Below are positions 43,350 through 51,700 of a DNA stretch of 56,012 nt, piece after piece. The DNA is taken from assembly GCF_007830445.1 (NCBI RefSeq), contig NZ_VLKR01000037.1, positions 1-56,012 on the forward strand, given 5' to 3'. The stretch's first letter is position 1. Each line of letters begins with the position of its first letter. The DNA comes from Sphingobacterium siyangense. Lineage in GTDB: Bacteria; Bacteroidota; Bacteroidia; Sphingobacteriales; Sphingobacteriaceae. Under the pieces are notes generated by a model. The model was not told the origin of the DNA. It worked only from the letters and a program-made list of their open reading frames with translations, and did not search any database. Both the position numbers and the translations under genes were made by a program.

Positions 43350-43531
43350 ATGACAGACAATAAAAATAAAAAAGATGCAAGGGACCGCAATCAGGTAGCT
43401 GGCGGTGATCTTATGAGGTAGATTATTTGGCAAAAGAACTTGGCGTAACCCGGCAGCAAGTCGAAGAGGCCATCAAAAGCGTTGGCAATGGTCGTGAGGA
43501 TGTTATTAATTATTTGAAAAATAAAAAATGA
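43350..43531 (+). pseudogene. Frameshifted DUF3606 gene
   Basis: ATG 43350 opens MTDNKNKKDARDRNQVAGGD. Around 43410-43416 the frame changes (TAG in frame 0), and frame +1 then gives YEVDYLAKELGVTRQQVEEA ... VINYLKNKK to TGA 43529-43531. The join reproduces the usual DUF3606 pattern, so one base has been lost. The protein would be about 60 residues if restored. Confidence 0.7.
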
Positions 43532-43535
43532 GAAT

Positions 43536-43793
43536 ATGGGAGCTATAGCAACATTCACTGGAATTCCGGTGACAAATAACATAGGAGTAGAAAAATACTG
43601 TGATTTTGAAGTAGGACAGGAGGGGCAAAACGGACCATATGCCCGAATTACGATGGATGGCTGCCAGATGATCTTAGATGAAGATTTTGGTTTTATAGAG
43701 GGCGATCTTGCGGAAGAATGGAGGGAACCCGCTATTGCCAAACTTCTTCTTTTACTGGAAGTAGACCGAAACCGAGATGGAACTTTGAGCTAG
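43536..43793 (+). CDS. Hypothetical 85-residue protein
   Basis: MGAIATFTGIPVTNNIGVEK ... LLLEVDRNRDGTLS. Acidic, soluble, probably alpha/beta. It starts 4 bases after the frameshifted DUF3606 gene. No family recognised. Confidence 0.55.
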   Translation: MGAIATFTGIPVTNNIGVEKYCDFEVGQEGQNGPYARITMDGCQMILDEDFGFIEGDLAEEWREPAIAKLLLLLEVDRNRDGTLS

Positions 43794-43912
43794 TTAATTT
43801 GTTCATTACTTTTCTCAAGTTTAATTATGATATTCAGGTTAAAAGGACTCTACAATATATTAGCGGGGATTTGGCCGGGTATTCAGGATCGTATTGAAAG
43901 ATAAAAATAAAT

Positions 43913-44359
43913 ATGACTGGTATTAAGAAATCCAAAAATGAGCTGTTAAAAGATGCACGATTGCAGGAGCTTGAAGGTAAAACTGAAGATGCCATCAAAA
44001 GCTATATCCTGGTTATAAGGAAAGCACCATTACAAGCAGGGGCATATAACAGATTAATGATTCTTTATCGAAAGCTCAAAGAATATAAGAAGGAGCTAGC
44101 CATTATTAAGCAGGCTATTGCTGCCTATGAGAAGGATTTTAAAGACGATCAACAGACCTGGAAGAAAGCAAACAGTAAGTCTGCACGTCTCAGTCTTAGT
44201 TTAGCTAAATCTATGGGGCTTCTCAACGATAAAGGCCTTCCCGTATATGAAGAATCTCAGATCATCAGCTGGAGAAAGCGCATGGAGGCCGTACAGAAAA
44301 AAATTAAGACACCAGCAAAGCCACAAAAAAAGAAACCGACAAAACGTTTAAAAAAGTAG
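43913..44359 (+). CDS. TPR-like helical protein with basic tail
   Basis: 148 residues. One to two tetratricopeptide-like helix pairs are seen at residues 13-70 (ELEGKTEDAIKSYILVIRKA ... AGAYNRLMILYRKLKEYKKE). The C-terminal 25 residues are extremely Lys-rich (KTPAKPQKKKPTKRLKK), which may bind nucleic acid. Cytoplasmic. Specific role unknown. Confidence 0.7.
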   Translation: MTGIKKSKNELLKDARLQELEGKTEDAIKSYILVIRKAPLQAGAYNRLMILYRKLKEYKKELAIIKQAIAAYEKDFKDDQQTWKKANSKSARLSLSLAKSMGLLNDKGLPVYEESQIISWRKRMEAVQKKIKTPAKPQKKKPTKRLKK

Positions 44360-44385
44360 CGTTAAACACACAAATAATCTCGAAA

Positions 44386-44853
44386 TTATCTATTATCATC
44401 TTTTCTCCATTTTAGCTCCCCGTGTTGAATCATTCCGATGTATTTTTGTACCTGGTCGTCGGTCAGTAGGCTGTTGTCCTCAATATGATAATCGAAATTC
44501 TTAGTATACTTGTCGTGCTGGATGCTGCCTACATAAGCATTGTTCAGATAAATGTGCCAAAGACTGTATTTTTTCGCGCGTACCTCGACTACCTGGCGCA
44601 CGCCATGGTGGTAAAATAGCTCCGGTACATCGGTATCGAATCGCAAGATCAGTGCATCGATACATGCTTCCTTTATATCATCTGCAAGTTCTCCAAACGC
44701 AAGTTCCCAAACTCCCTGAGACTTTCTGAAAACATAAAAAGCAAGCCCATTTTTGTTGTAAAGATGATAGTCTTTCATGCCCATGCTTTTATCATGCACA
44801 GTCATTTGGACATACATAACGCGATTACGGCAAAAGACTTCAAGAGGTTTCAT
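44386..44853 (-). CDS. Hypothetical protein
   Basis: 155 residues from 44853; later Met codons (for example MTVHDKS) are alternative starts. Residues include GLAFYVFRKSQGVWELAFGE and SLWHIYLNNAYVGSIQHDKY, giving a beta-rich domain with Trp. No signal peptide. Not recognised. Confidence 0.6.
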   Translation of the reverse strand: MKPLEVFCRNRVMYVQMTVHDKSMGMKDYHLYNKNGLAFYVFRKSQGVWELAFGELADDIKEACIDALILRFDTDVPELFYHHGVRQVVEVRAKKYSLWHIYLNNAYVGSIQHDKYTKNFDYHIEDNSLLTDDQVQKYIGMIQHGELKWRKDDNR

Positions 44854-45196
44854 GGATCAAAAATACTAATTAATTTAGTAAAAATAAATGATCAAATTGT
44901 GGTAATTGTATCTTTCAGTGTCACTACACTCCTTTGTACTTTATTTTTGTGATCTTTTTTTACAATTATAAATACTGCTAACAGAGAGATTTTCCTGCCT
45001 TGATACTGCTGTTGTGCATAAACCGTATATATCATGGTTCTAAATATTTAAGAAAGAACAAGAGCTGTGGCATATAGGTTTATCAATTGGTAAATAGTGG
45101 CGAGCCAGCAATTTTAACCGGCTAGCGTATACACACGAAGATCAAAATAAAAGTTGTAACCCTCCTTTTAGCCCACAAATTCCGATATACATCAGT
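44854..45196. other. Intergenic, no gene seen
   Basis: 343 AT-rich bases between divergent units. No gene, terminator or clear promoter pair was found. Confidence 0.5.
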
Positions 45197-45433
45197 ATGC
45201 CTTTGTTCTTGCCGGATTTTGGCGAAGAAATAGTCGCCAAGATATTTTATGCGGACAATGGATTCGATTCTGACTTTTACAATGATATGGCTTGGAAGGG
45301 ATTAACAGGTCCTAAAGCTTTTATGAAGCTCTCGGACACTAAAAGAAAACGTATAATAGATCGTATTAAAGCTGAACAGTATAAAGTAGAAAACAATGAT
45401 ACAGTTCAACACGGTCAACCTGCGGGATGTTAA
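45197..45433 (+). CDS. Hypothetical 78-residue protein
   Basis: MPLFLPDFGEEIVAKIFYAD ... RIKAEQYKVENN... The segment FYNDMAWKGLTGPKAFMKLS resembles the tails of Bacteroidota hypothetical proteins. The frame is open upstream to 45099 without ATG, so this may be the end of a longer, decayed gene. Not recognised. Confidence 0.45.
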   Translation: MPLFLPDFGEEIVAKIFYADNGFDSDFYNDMAWKGLTGPKAFMKLSDTKRKRIIDRIKAEQYKVENNDTVQHGQPAGC

Positions 45434-45490
45434 AAATGTAATCTTATCTTTATTGTTTATAAAAGTAATTTTTTTATCGAGTCGATTTTA

Positions 45491-45838
45491 ATGAACAGAT
45501 TTTTTACAGTTTTATTATCTATAATTTTTATAACTATTGGTTGTTCTCGGAGAATGTATAATGAAGATCCGATTAGGAGAGTGCAACGATATAACAGCGG
45601 TGGATTTGAAGTGCAAGCTTACACAGATGTGAATGAAAGTAACATGTATGAAAACCTAATTGTATCGGGGGTAATTAGATTGGGTGACACTAATGAAAAA
45701 GCAAGCAATACATCTGTGAATTTTAAATCTGAAAAAGGGGAACTAATTGGAAGTACCGTTACCGACTCAGATGGCATATTTAAAATGGAGCTCTCAACCT
45801 CTGATTTCTCCGGTAAAGTAGAATTTGCAAAGGGATAA
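45491..45838 (+). CDS. Small lipoprotein with carboxypeptidase-regulatory-like fold
   Basis: 115 residues with a lipobox (FITIGCSRRM). The C-terminal half (IRLGDTNEKASNTSVNFKSE ... GSTVTDSDGIFKMELS) matches the beta-sandwich pattern of carboxypeptidase regulatory-like domains (x-T-D-x-D-G-x-F). These often sit at the start of TonB receptors or occur alone in surface lipoproteins. Function unknown. Confidence 0.7.
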   Translation: MNRFFTVLLSIIFITIGCSRRMYNEDPIRRVQRYNSGGFEVQAYTDVNESNMYENLIVSGVIRLGDTNEKASNTSVNFKSEKGELIGSTVTDSDGIFKMELSTSDFSGKVEFAKG

Positions 45839-45843
45839 GGTAT

Positions 45844-46797
45844 TTACATTCTATTTTTATCCTGCCACTTCTTTGGTTTTAATCCAAAGTGTTTTTCAAA
45901 CAACCTTCCGAAATAACTCAGATTGCTAAATCCTATTTGATAGCCAACTTCTGAAACTGAAAGATTTTCCTGCTGTAATAGTCTTGCTGCTTTTTGCATA
46001 CGAAGATGATTGTAATATTCGTACATTCCTTTTCCAAAAACTTGTGTAAAAATACTTCTTAGTTTTAGCTCATTCATTCCACCTATTTTTACCAGTTCAT
46101 CTTTAGATAGGGATTTTTCCAGATTTGATGCTATCGTATTCCGAACCAAATAAACCGCATCAATTTCAGCGTTGTTAAGATGGAAATAATCTGTTTTTTT
46201 TCTTTTTAATAAATTGCTGAAAAGCAGATAAATAAGTTCAAGTGCTTTTAACCGATAAAAAGCTTGCGGTAAAATGTTTTCTATTGAAAGGTCAGCTAAT
46301 TGAGCAATTAAATCAGTCATTTCAGGTGACAAAAATTCTTCTATCCAAAAGGTTTTTTCTATATCAAAAAGATAAGACAATTTATCTGCATCATTTCCTA
46401 CAAAATGTTTCAGGTATTCCAGCTCAACTAAAATGCTGATTTGCTGTACGTGAACATCTTTAGGAAATAACACTTCACTTTCCAAATGTGAAGGTATAAT
46501 ACGAACATGAGGCTGATTGTTCAAAGATCTTTTACTAATGGCATTTGCCGATTTTTTGTCAATAAGAATATTTTGAAACGAAATGAGTAGTCCTTTTTCT
46601 ATTGTCCTGATTGGTTTTCTTTTATAAGCAAAAGTCTTGCTGGCAATTAAAGAGCGAACCATTATTAACATCTCGGGCATCAAGTCCACAATGTTCAATT
46701 CGTTGAAATGCAAAAATTTTATCTCATTTTCAATGGAAGATAAGGAGATGCCAAGTTTTTCAGCAAGTTTTCTCATTTTACGCTTTTCATCAAACAT
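45844..46797 (-). CDS. AraC-family transcriptional regulator
   Basis: 317 residues. The C-terminal AraC DNA-binding domain is clear (LRSIFTQVFGKGMYEYYNHL ... NLSVSEVGYQIGFSNLSYFG RLF-type). The N-terminal part begins with another HTH-like stretch (MRKLAEKLGISLSSIENEIK). It is divergent from a flavin monooxygenase gene 75 bases away, the usual arrangement for a dedicated regulator. Confidence 0.9.
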   Translation of the reverse strand: MFDEKRKMRKLAEKLGISLSSIENEIKFLHFNELNIVDLMPEMLIMVRSLIASKTFAYKRKPIRTIEKGLLISFQNILIDKKSANAISKRSLNNQPHVRIIPSHLESEVLFPKDVHVQQISILVELEYLKHFVGNDADKLSYLFDIEKTFWIEEFLSPEMTDLIAQLADLSIENILPQAFYRLKALELIYLLFSNLLKRKKTDYFHLNNAEIDAVYLVRNTIASNLEKSLSKDELVKIGGMNELKLRSIFTQVFGKGMYEYYNHLRMQKAARLLQQENLSVSEVGYQIGFSNLSYFGRLFEKHFGLKPKKWQDKNRM

Positions 46798-46871
46798 AAT
46801 TTTTTGGACTATTATTAGTTTAATTTGGGCTATTTTATTTGTAAATATAGAAAGATATTTGCTGTATAAAA

Positions 46872-48053
46872 ATGAAAAAAATGAAAAAAAATATTATTAT
46901 TTCAGGAGGTGGCATCGCTGGATTGACTGTTGCAAAACTGTTGAGCAAACAAGGGCATAAGGTGACTGTTTTGGAAAGAGCGGCATCATTCAGTAAGTCC
47001 GGATTTCTTATTTCGCTTAAGAGTTTTGGCGTTCGTATTATCGAAGAATTAGGATTAGCAGAACAATTACAACAAGCATCGTCACCCTCTGAATTTGTAA
47101 ATTTCAGGGAGTCAGACGATTCAATTATACAAAGTCTTAGCTATGAGAAAATGAACGAGAATATTGAACGTTCCGTTCTGATAACGCGAGGCGGATTGCA
47201 TCACGTTTTATACAACGAAGTAAAAAATGAAGTGAGTATTCATTTCTCATCTTCTGTTGAAAACGTAATGCATGATGAAGACAAAGTCCAAATATTACTC
47301 AACAACGGAACTGTGTTGGAGGCCGATCTCCTTATCGTTTCAGAAGGGTTACGCTCTACGACAAGACAAAATTATTTTCCGGAAAGTACGCTAGAGGATT
47401 TTAAATTTGTTTATATGGCTGGACGATTGAAAGAGCATCATTCTTATGAGGTTGGCAAATTCAATATCTATATTGATGTGAATAAGATGCTGTCTATTTA
47501 TCCCATTGCTTCCGATGAAATAGCCATTCAGTGCTATTTACATAATACAGGAGATTTACCATCTGTTCAAAATAAAGCTAATGAAATACTCAAAACATCT
47601 TTTGCTGGGTATAATGAAGATATACAGCATTTGTTAGGTCGCTTCGCGGATAACGGTCTAATGTTTATTGATAAAATGGGGATGGTAAATTCATCCACTT
47701 TAGTAAATCGTAATGTGGTTTTATTGGGAGATGCGGGGTATTGTCCCACTGCGCTATCGGGAATGGGAGCATCATTATCAATTTATGGAGCAAAGGCGCT
47801 AGCTCATTTTATTCATCAAAATCCGAATGATTTAAAAACGGCTTGTTGCAATTATGATACCATGATGCAGCCAATAATTCAGAAATTTCAGGCTAATGCA
47901 AAAAATAATTCAGCATCATTTATCCCTGATAGTAAAGAAAAATTAAACTGTTTTGTCCATTCATTCAGAGCCGCCTCTGAGGCTGATGTGCAAAAAATAA
48001 TGATTGATCCAATTGTATTAACGAAAGACCAGTTAAATTTTAAAATCAATTAG
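46872..48053 (+). CDS. FAD-dependent monooxygenase
   Basis: 393 residues. FAD motifs IIISGGGIAGLTVAKLLSKQ at the N-terminus, ADLLIVSEGLRSTTR mid-protein, and NVVLLGDAGYCPTALSGMGA late. This is the aromatic-hydroxylase (class A) fold, in the group near TetX and other small-molecule hydroxylases. Substrate unknown. Start could be 46872 or the in-frame ATG at 46884. It is followed 3 bases later by a small membrane protein gene. Confidence 0.9.
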   Translation: MKKMKKNIIISGGGIAGLTVAKLLSKQGHKVTVLERAASFSKSGFLISLKSFGVRIIEELGLAEQLQQASSPSEFVNFRESDDSIIQSLSYEKMNENIERSVLITRGGLHHVLYNEVKNEVSIHFSSSVENVMHDEDKVQILLNNGTVLEADLLIVSEGLRSTTRQNYFPESTLEDFKFVYMAGRLKEHHSYEVGKFNIYIDVNKMLSIYPIASDEIAIQCYLHNTGDLPSVQNKANEILKTSFAGYNEDIQHLLGRFADNGLMFIDKMGMVNSSTLVNRNVVLLGDAGYCPTALSGMGASLSIYGAKALAHFIHQNPNDLKTACCNYDTMMQPIIQKFQANAKNNSASFIPDSKEKLNCFVHSFRAASEADVQKIMIDPIVLTKDQLNFKIN

Positions 48054-48056
48054 ATA

Positions 48057-48452
48057 ATGAATTTTAGAAAGATATTTTCCGTCATAGTTGGATTCGGAAC
48101 GATAGGATTAATGAGTTCTGTTTTTGCAAAAATGCAAGGCTTGCTGTTCACGTCATCTTTAGAAATATTTACCAGTAAGGAAATCGCTGCCACCAATTTT
48201 TCCCAATTTATCATCAAACTTTTTTGTGTTTGGTTTAGTTGTGTGTTGGGTGGAATGGCTACTACGAGGATAGGGGGCAAGCCAAGAGAAAATCTTATAG
48301 TTGGTGGTTTAATAATACTGGTCGTGGGTTGGCTATGGTTGTCGGCTGAAAATCCTATATGGTTTTGGGTATTGCTGATTTTAGGTATTTTACCCTGTGT
48401 ATTTTTAGGATATCGAGTAACTTCTATTATATGTAAATTTCGTATCAAATGA
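48057..48452 (+). CDS. Small membrane protein
   Basis: 131 residues with four hydrophobic segments (SVIVGFGTIGLMSSVF, IIKLFCVWFSCVLGGMA, LIVGGLIILVVGWLWLS, WFWVLLILGILPCVFLG). Starts 3 bases after the monooxygenase stop, so translation is coupled. Not recognised; possibly a transporter-like or scaffold protein for the neighbouring enzyme. Confidence 0.75.
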   Translation: MNFRKIFSVIVGFGTIGLMSSVFAKMQGLLFTSSLEIFTSKEIAATNFSQFIIKLFCVWFSCVLGGMATTRIGGKPRENLIVGGLIILVVGWLWLSAENPIWFWVLLILGILPCVFLGYRVTSIICKFRIK

Positions 48453-48454
48453 CC

Positions 48455-48505
48455 ATGCGATTCTTAGTTGCAAATTGACCACCTGATTTTTTGGCGAAAC
48501 TAGAT
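48455..48505. mobile_element. Possible IS21-family end remnant
   Basis: TGACCATGCGATTCTTAGTT then AAATTGACCACCTGATTTTT. Repeated TGACCA spaced by about 25 bases, with AAATTGACCACC, resembles the multiple terminal repeats of Bacteroidota IS21-type elements. No istA or istB remains. Recognition is by memory of the end sequence only. Confidence 0.3.
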
Positions 48506-48593
48506 TTAGTGCTGTAGGAGTAATGTCATCAAAAGCGATAATTAATATGCATCTTTTAAGTTATCAAGCCTGAACGTGAGATCAGACTTCGTC

Positions 48594-48639
48594 ATTTGGT
48601 GTGAATAGCTCCCTTTTAAAGGTTATTGTGGTTACGATT
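48594..48639. repeat. Dispersed ~45-bp repeat, copy 2
   Basis: Partner of the copy at 41527-41571 (ATTTGGTGTGAATAGC ... TTTAAAGGTTATTGTGGTTAC). It lies between the convergent membrane-protein and helicase genes. A further inverted pair GGTTAT / ATAACC surrounds its right side. Confidence 0.45.
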
Positions 48640-48736
48640 GTTGCCTCGATAACCTTTAATAGGAGTCGGGAACCAATGAGATAACATTATTTGTGCTGGT
48701 TACCTGCGAATTATCGGTTCTATCAATGGCGATTCG

Positions 48737-51700
48737 CTAATTATCATTTATATTGATTTTCGTTGCCACATGCACGTGGTTGTTCAAATTTGCCTCTTCT
48801 TCATCCTGTTGACGAATAAAATCAAGTAGTCGCTTCAGCTCTCCATCGGCATCATCCCACCATTTAATTGACCATATCCTATGAAATACAAAACCATATC
48901 TTTCAAGTTGCTCCTGTCGGAAACTGTCCCAAGCATAAGCTTCCGGACTGTTATGATATTTCGCGCCATCACACTCTATTGCGATGAGTGGTTTGTGGCT
49001 TGTTTTTGATTTGACAACGATATCAATCCGGAAACCGCCTACGGAATGCTGCTGTTCTAAACGATCGGCACCGATATGCTGTGCAAGTTGTTCGAATACT
49101 TCATCTTCAAATGGAGACTCAGACCCCAAGCTAAATTCTGCTGGCTCATACAGTTTATCTGTACAATACTGACTCAATAGCTGGAGAATGCCCTTTCGCA
49201 ATTCGTCATTACCCTCACTTACCGCTTTCGCATAGGTAAAGTAAGCGTACATAATACCACGGCCTTTATTGCCCTTCTGTTGGATAAGATTTGGGTACTG
49301 ACCAACATACTCCTGCGGGAAAGAAGTACATACATATACCTTTGACCGCGCTCGAGTGATGATTACATTCAACATACGATGTCCTTTACCTTGTATAATC
49401 GGACCAAAGTTTTGACTAAACGAACCGTCGGCTTTTCGCCCAAATGTTGTGGATAGAATGATAATATCCCGTTCGTCGCCCTGAATGTTTTCGAGATTTT
49501 TAACAAAGAATGAATCTCCCGCCTGCGCCATTAAACTGTCGAATGCAGGGTCATTCTGGCGAACTGCACTCAGTTCCTCAAGGATCAAGTTGCGTTGGTA
49601 AATATTGAAAGTAGCAACACCCACGCTTGGAATACTGTCTTTAGCTTCCTTCATGATCTGTTGTAACAATTCGACCACTTGCAATGCCTCTTGTTTATTT
49701 ACTTGCCCTTCATATAAACCATCAATCTGTAAATATTCGATAGGCGTGTAGTGCTCCTTCGCTGGGACAGGCATTAACCTATTCCCGTAGAATGCATGAT
49801 TGGAGAAGTCGATAAGATAAGGGTGTTTCGAGCGGTAATGGACTTTTAAATAAGATTCAACGAACCCTTTGTCTACAGCATAAGCTAGTAAGGATTCACT
49901 ATCTGCGAGGTTAAGCTGAGCAGCCTGTAGCGCAGTCCGATCTGAAAATTCATCTTCGTAATCTTCTGTTTCATCATCAATCGGGTCAAGTAGCGCTCCA
50001 CTTCCTTCGAAGTAAGAGGAGGGAGCCATCTGATGCTTGTCACCGGAAACAATTTTAGCTTTTCCACGGATCAGGGCAGCGTAAGTATCTTCAAGACGCA
50101 GCTGACTGGCCTCATCGAATATGACCACATCAAAAATTCCTTCCTGCAGCGGAAGGATAGAACTGCAGACCGATGGGTTGACCAATAATACCGGGAAAAA
50201 ATCAGTAAATAGTTCAAATTCTCTGTTCACAATAGTGCGGAGTGAATTGCGGCGCATTCCCTTAGCGCCCTTTTTGTTAAACAAACTATTGATGTTTTGT
50301 CCTCTGGCTTTAAAATGTCCGACGGCTTCAGCTTGCCTTTCCGTCCATAAGGCAATAATACTATTCAGCTGTGCATGGTTAAACTCTTGTTTTTGCTGTT
50401 GATATTGTTGTAGTTGGTAATCGCTTTTTGGCAATTCCTGTGGCTCATTTGTCGTGAGTATCCAATACAGATACCAGCATTCAAATGCATCAGCCCAATG
50501 ATCTTTAAGATGTATGCTGATTCTTGTAATAAGCCTTTGCTGCGCTTCATCCACTGAAAGGAAAAATGATTTCCATTCATGGTAGATACGGAAATCACTC
50601 ATATGTTCATTGAACGTTGTGATGGTATGCTTAATCTTATCACATTGTTCCTGTGCGGTTTGAAGATTTATATATTGTAAAAATACACCATCCGTAATAT
50701 TTCCTGTTAATTGGTTACTTTCAATTTCGTCAAACGAGTTTTGTAGACTTCGATAGGCATCAGAGCGTGCCGCGTAATAGTCACGAAAATTATTAAAATA
50801 CCTTAATTGAAAAGTTACTCTTTCAGTTAGATAAGGTACTGCCTCAATCAACCCATTGATATCAATAACAGGAGTCCTTGGAATGATATTATAATCAGCG
50901 ATCAGCACTTGCTCTATACTATCCAATTTTTGAATCAGGGGAGCTATTTGCGTTTTTAGTTCACTCACTTCAGTATGAAAATGATGATTTGTAATATTAG
51001 CCAAATAGCTACTGATCGTAATCGGGTATTGCTTTTTCCAAGCGGCTAGCTTTTTTCGGAGTTTATCAATATTGTTTAGGTAAATAGATAAATCACTTGT
51101 TTCCAAGTGATCGTTATATTGATGTTCTATATAATATTTCTCAACATGGGCTGATCTTACCTGCGCGATGCGATTCTTTAATTCGATTCTCGTTTGTTTT
51201 ATCTGTTTATGCTTTCTTGAAAATATACTCAACAAACTTGTTTTAAATCTTGCACCACTACTATTATCTAATAAGTTCTTTCCATATTGAGCAATGCTTG
51301 ATTCAGCGTAGGCAAGATAAGTTGATATTGCATTGCTTAGCGATGAATGATAGCTGCTATAATGTTGTTGCAAAGCATCTTCATATTGCTTGAAAAATTG
51401 CTGCGCTTTAATCCGAACTGTTTGTAATGCTAAGGCAATTTCGTTGATCCGCTGTTCCTGAGGAAAAGTGGATGGTAATACGTCTTCTTTCACTGAATCT
51501 CCAATACAAAATGCCATATAGGACTTAAAATCCTGCTGCATTATGGCGGGGATGCCACTCGAAAAATCATCAGCCCACTGCTTTCCACTCACTTGAAGTT
51601 CAGCAATAAGCTGTTCAATACCTGGTAGCTGTTTATGAGCGTATGCAATAAAATCCTCAATTCTTGCACGTGATGGCCCAACCTGTTGATCTATAAATAG

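Noticed and set aside
46798..46871. Promoter pair in the AraC/monooxygenase divergent region
   Set aside because: TTTATTTG differs from the TAnnTTTG consensus at the key second base and no -33 element is at proper spacing.
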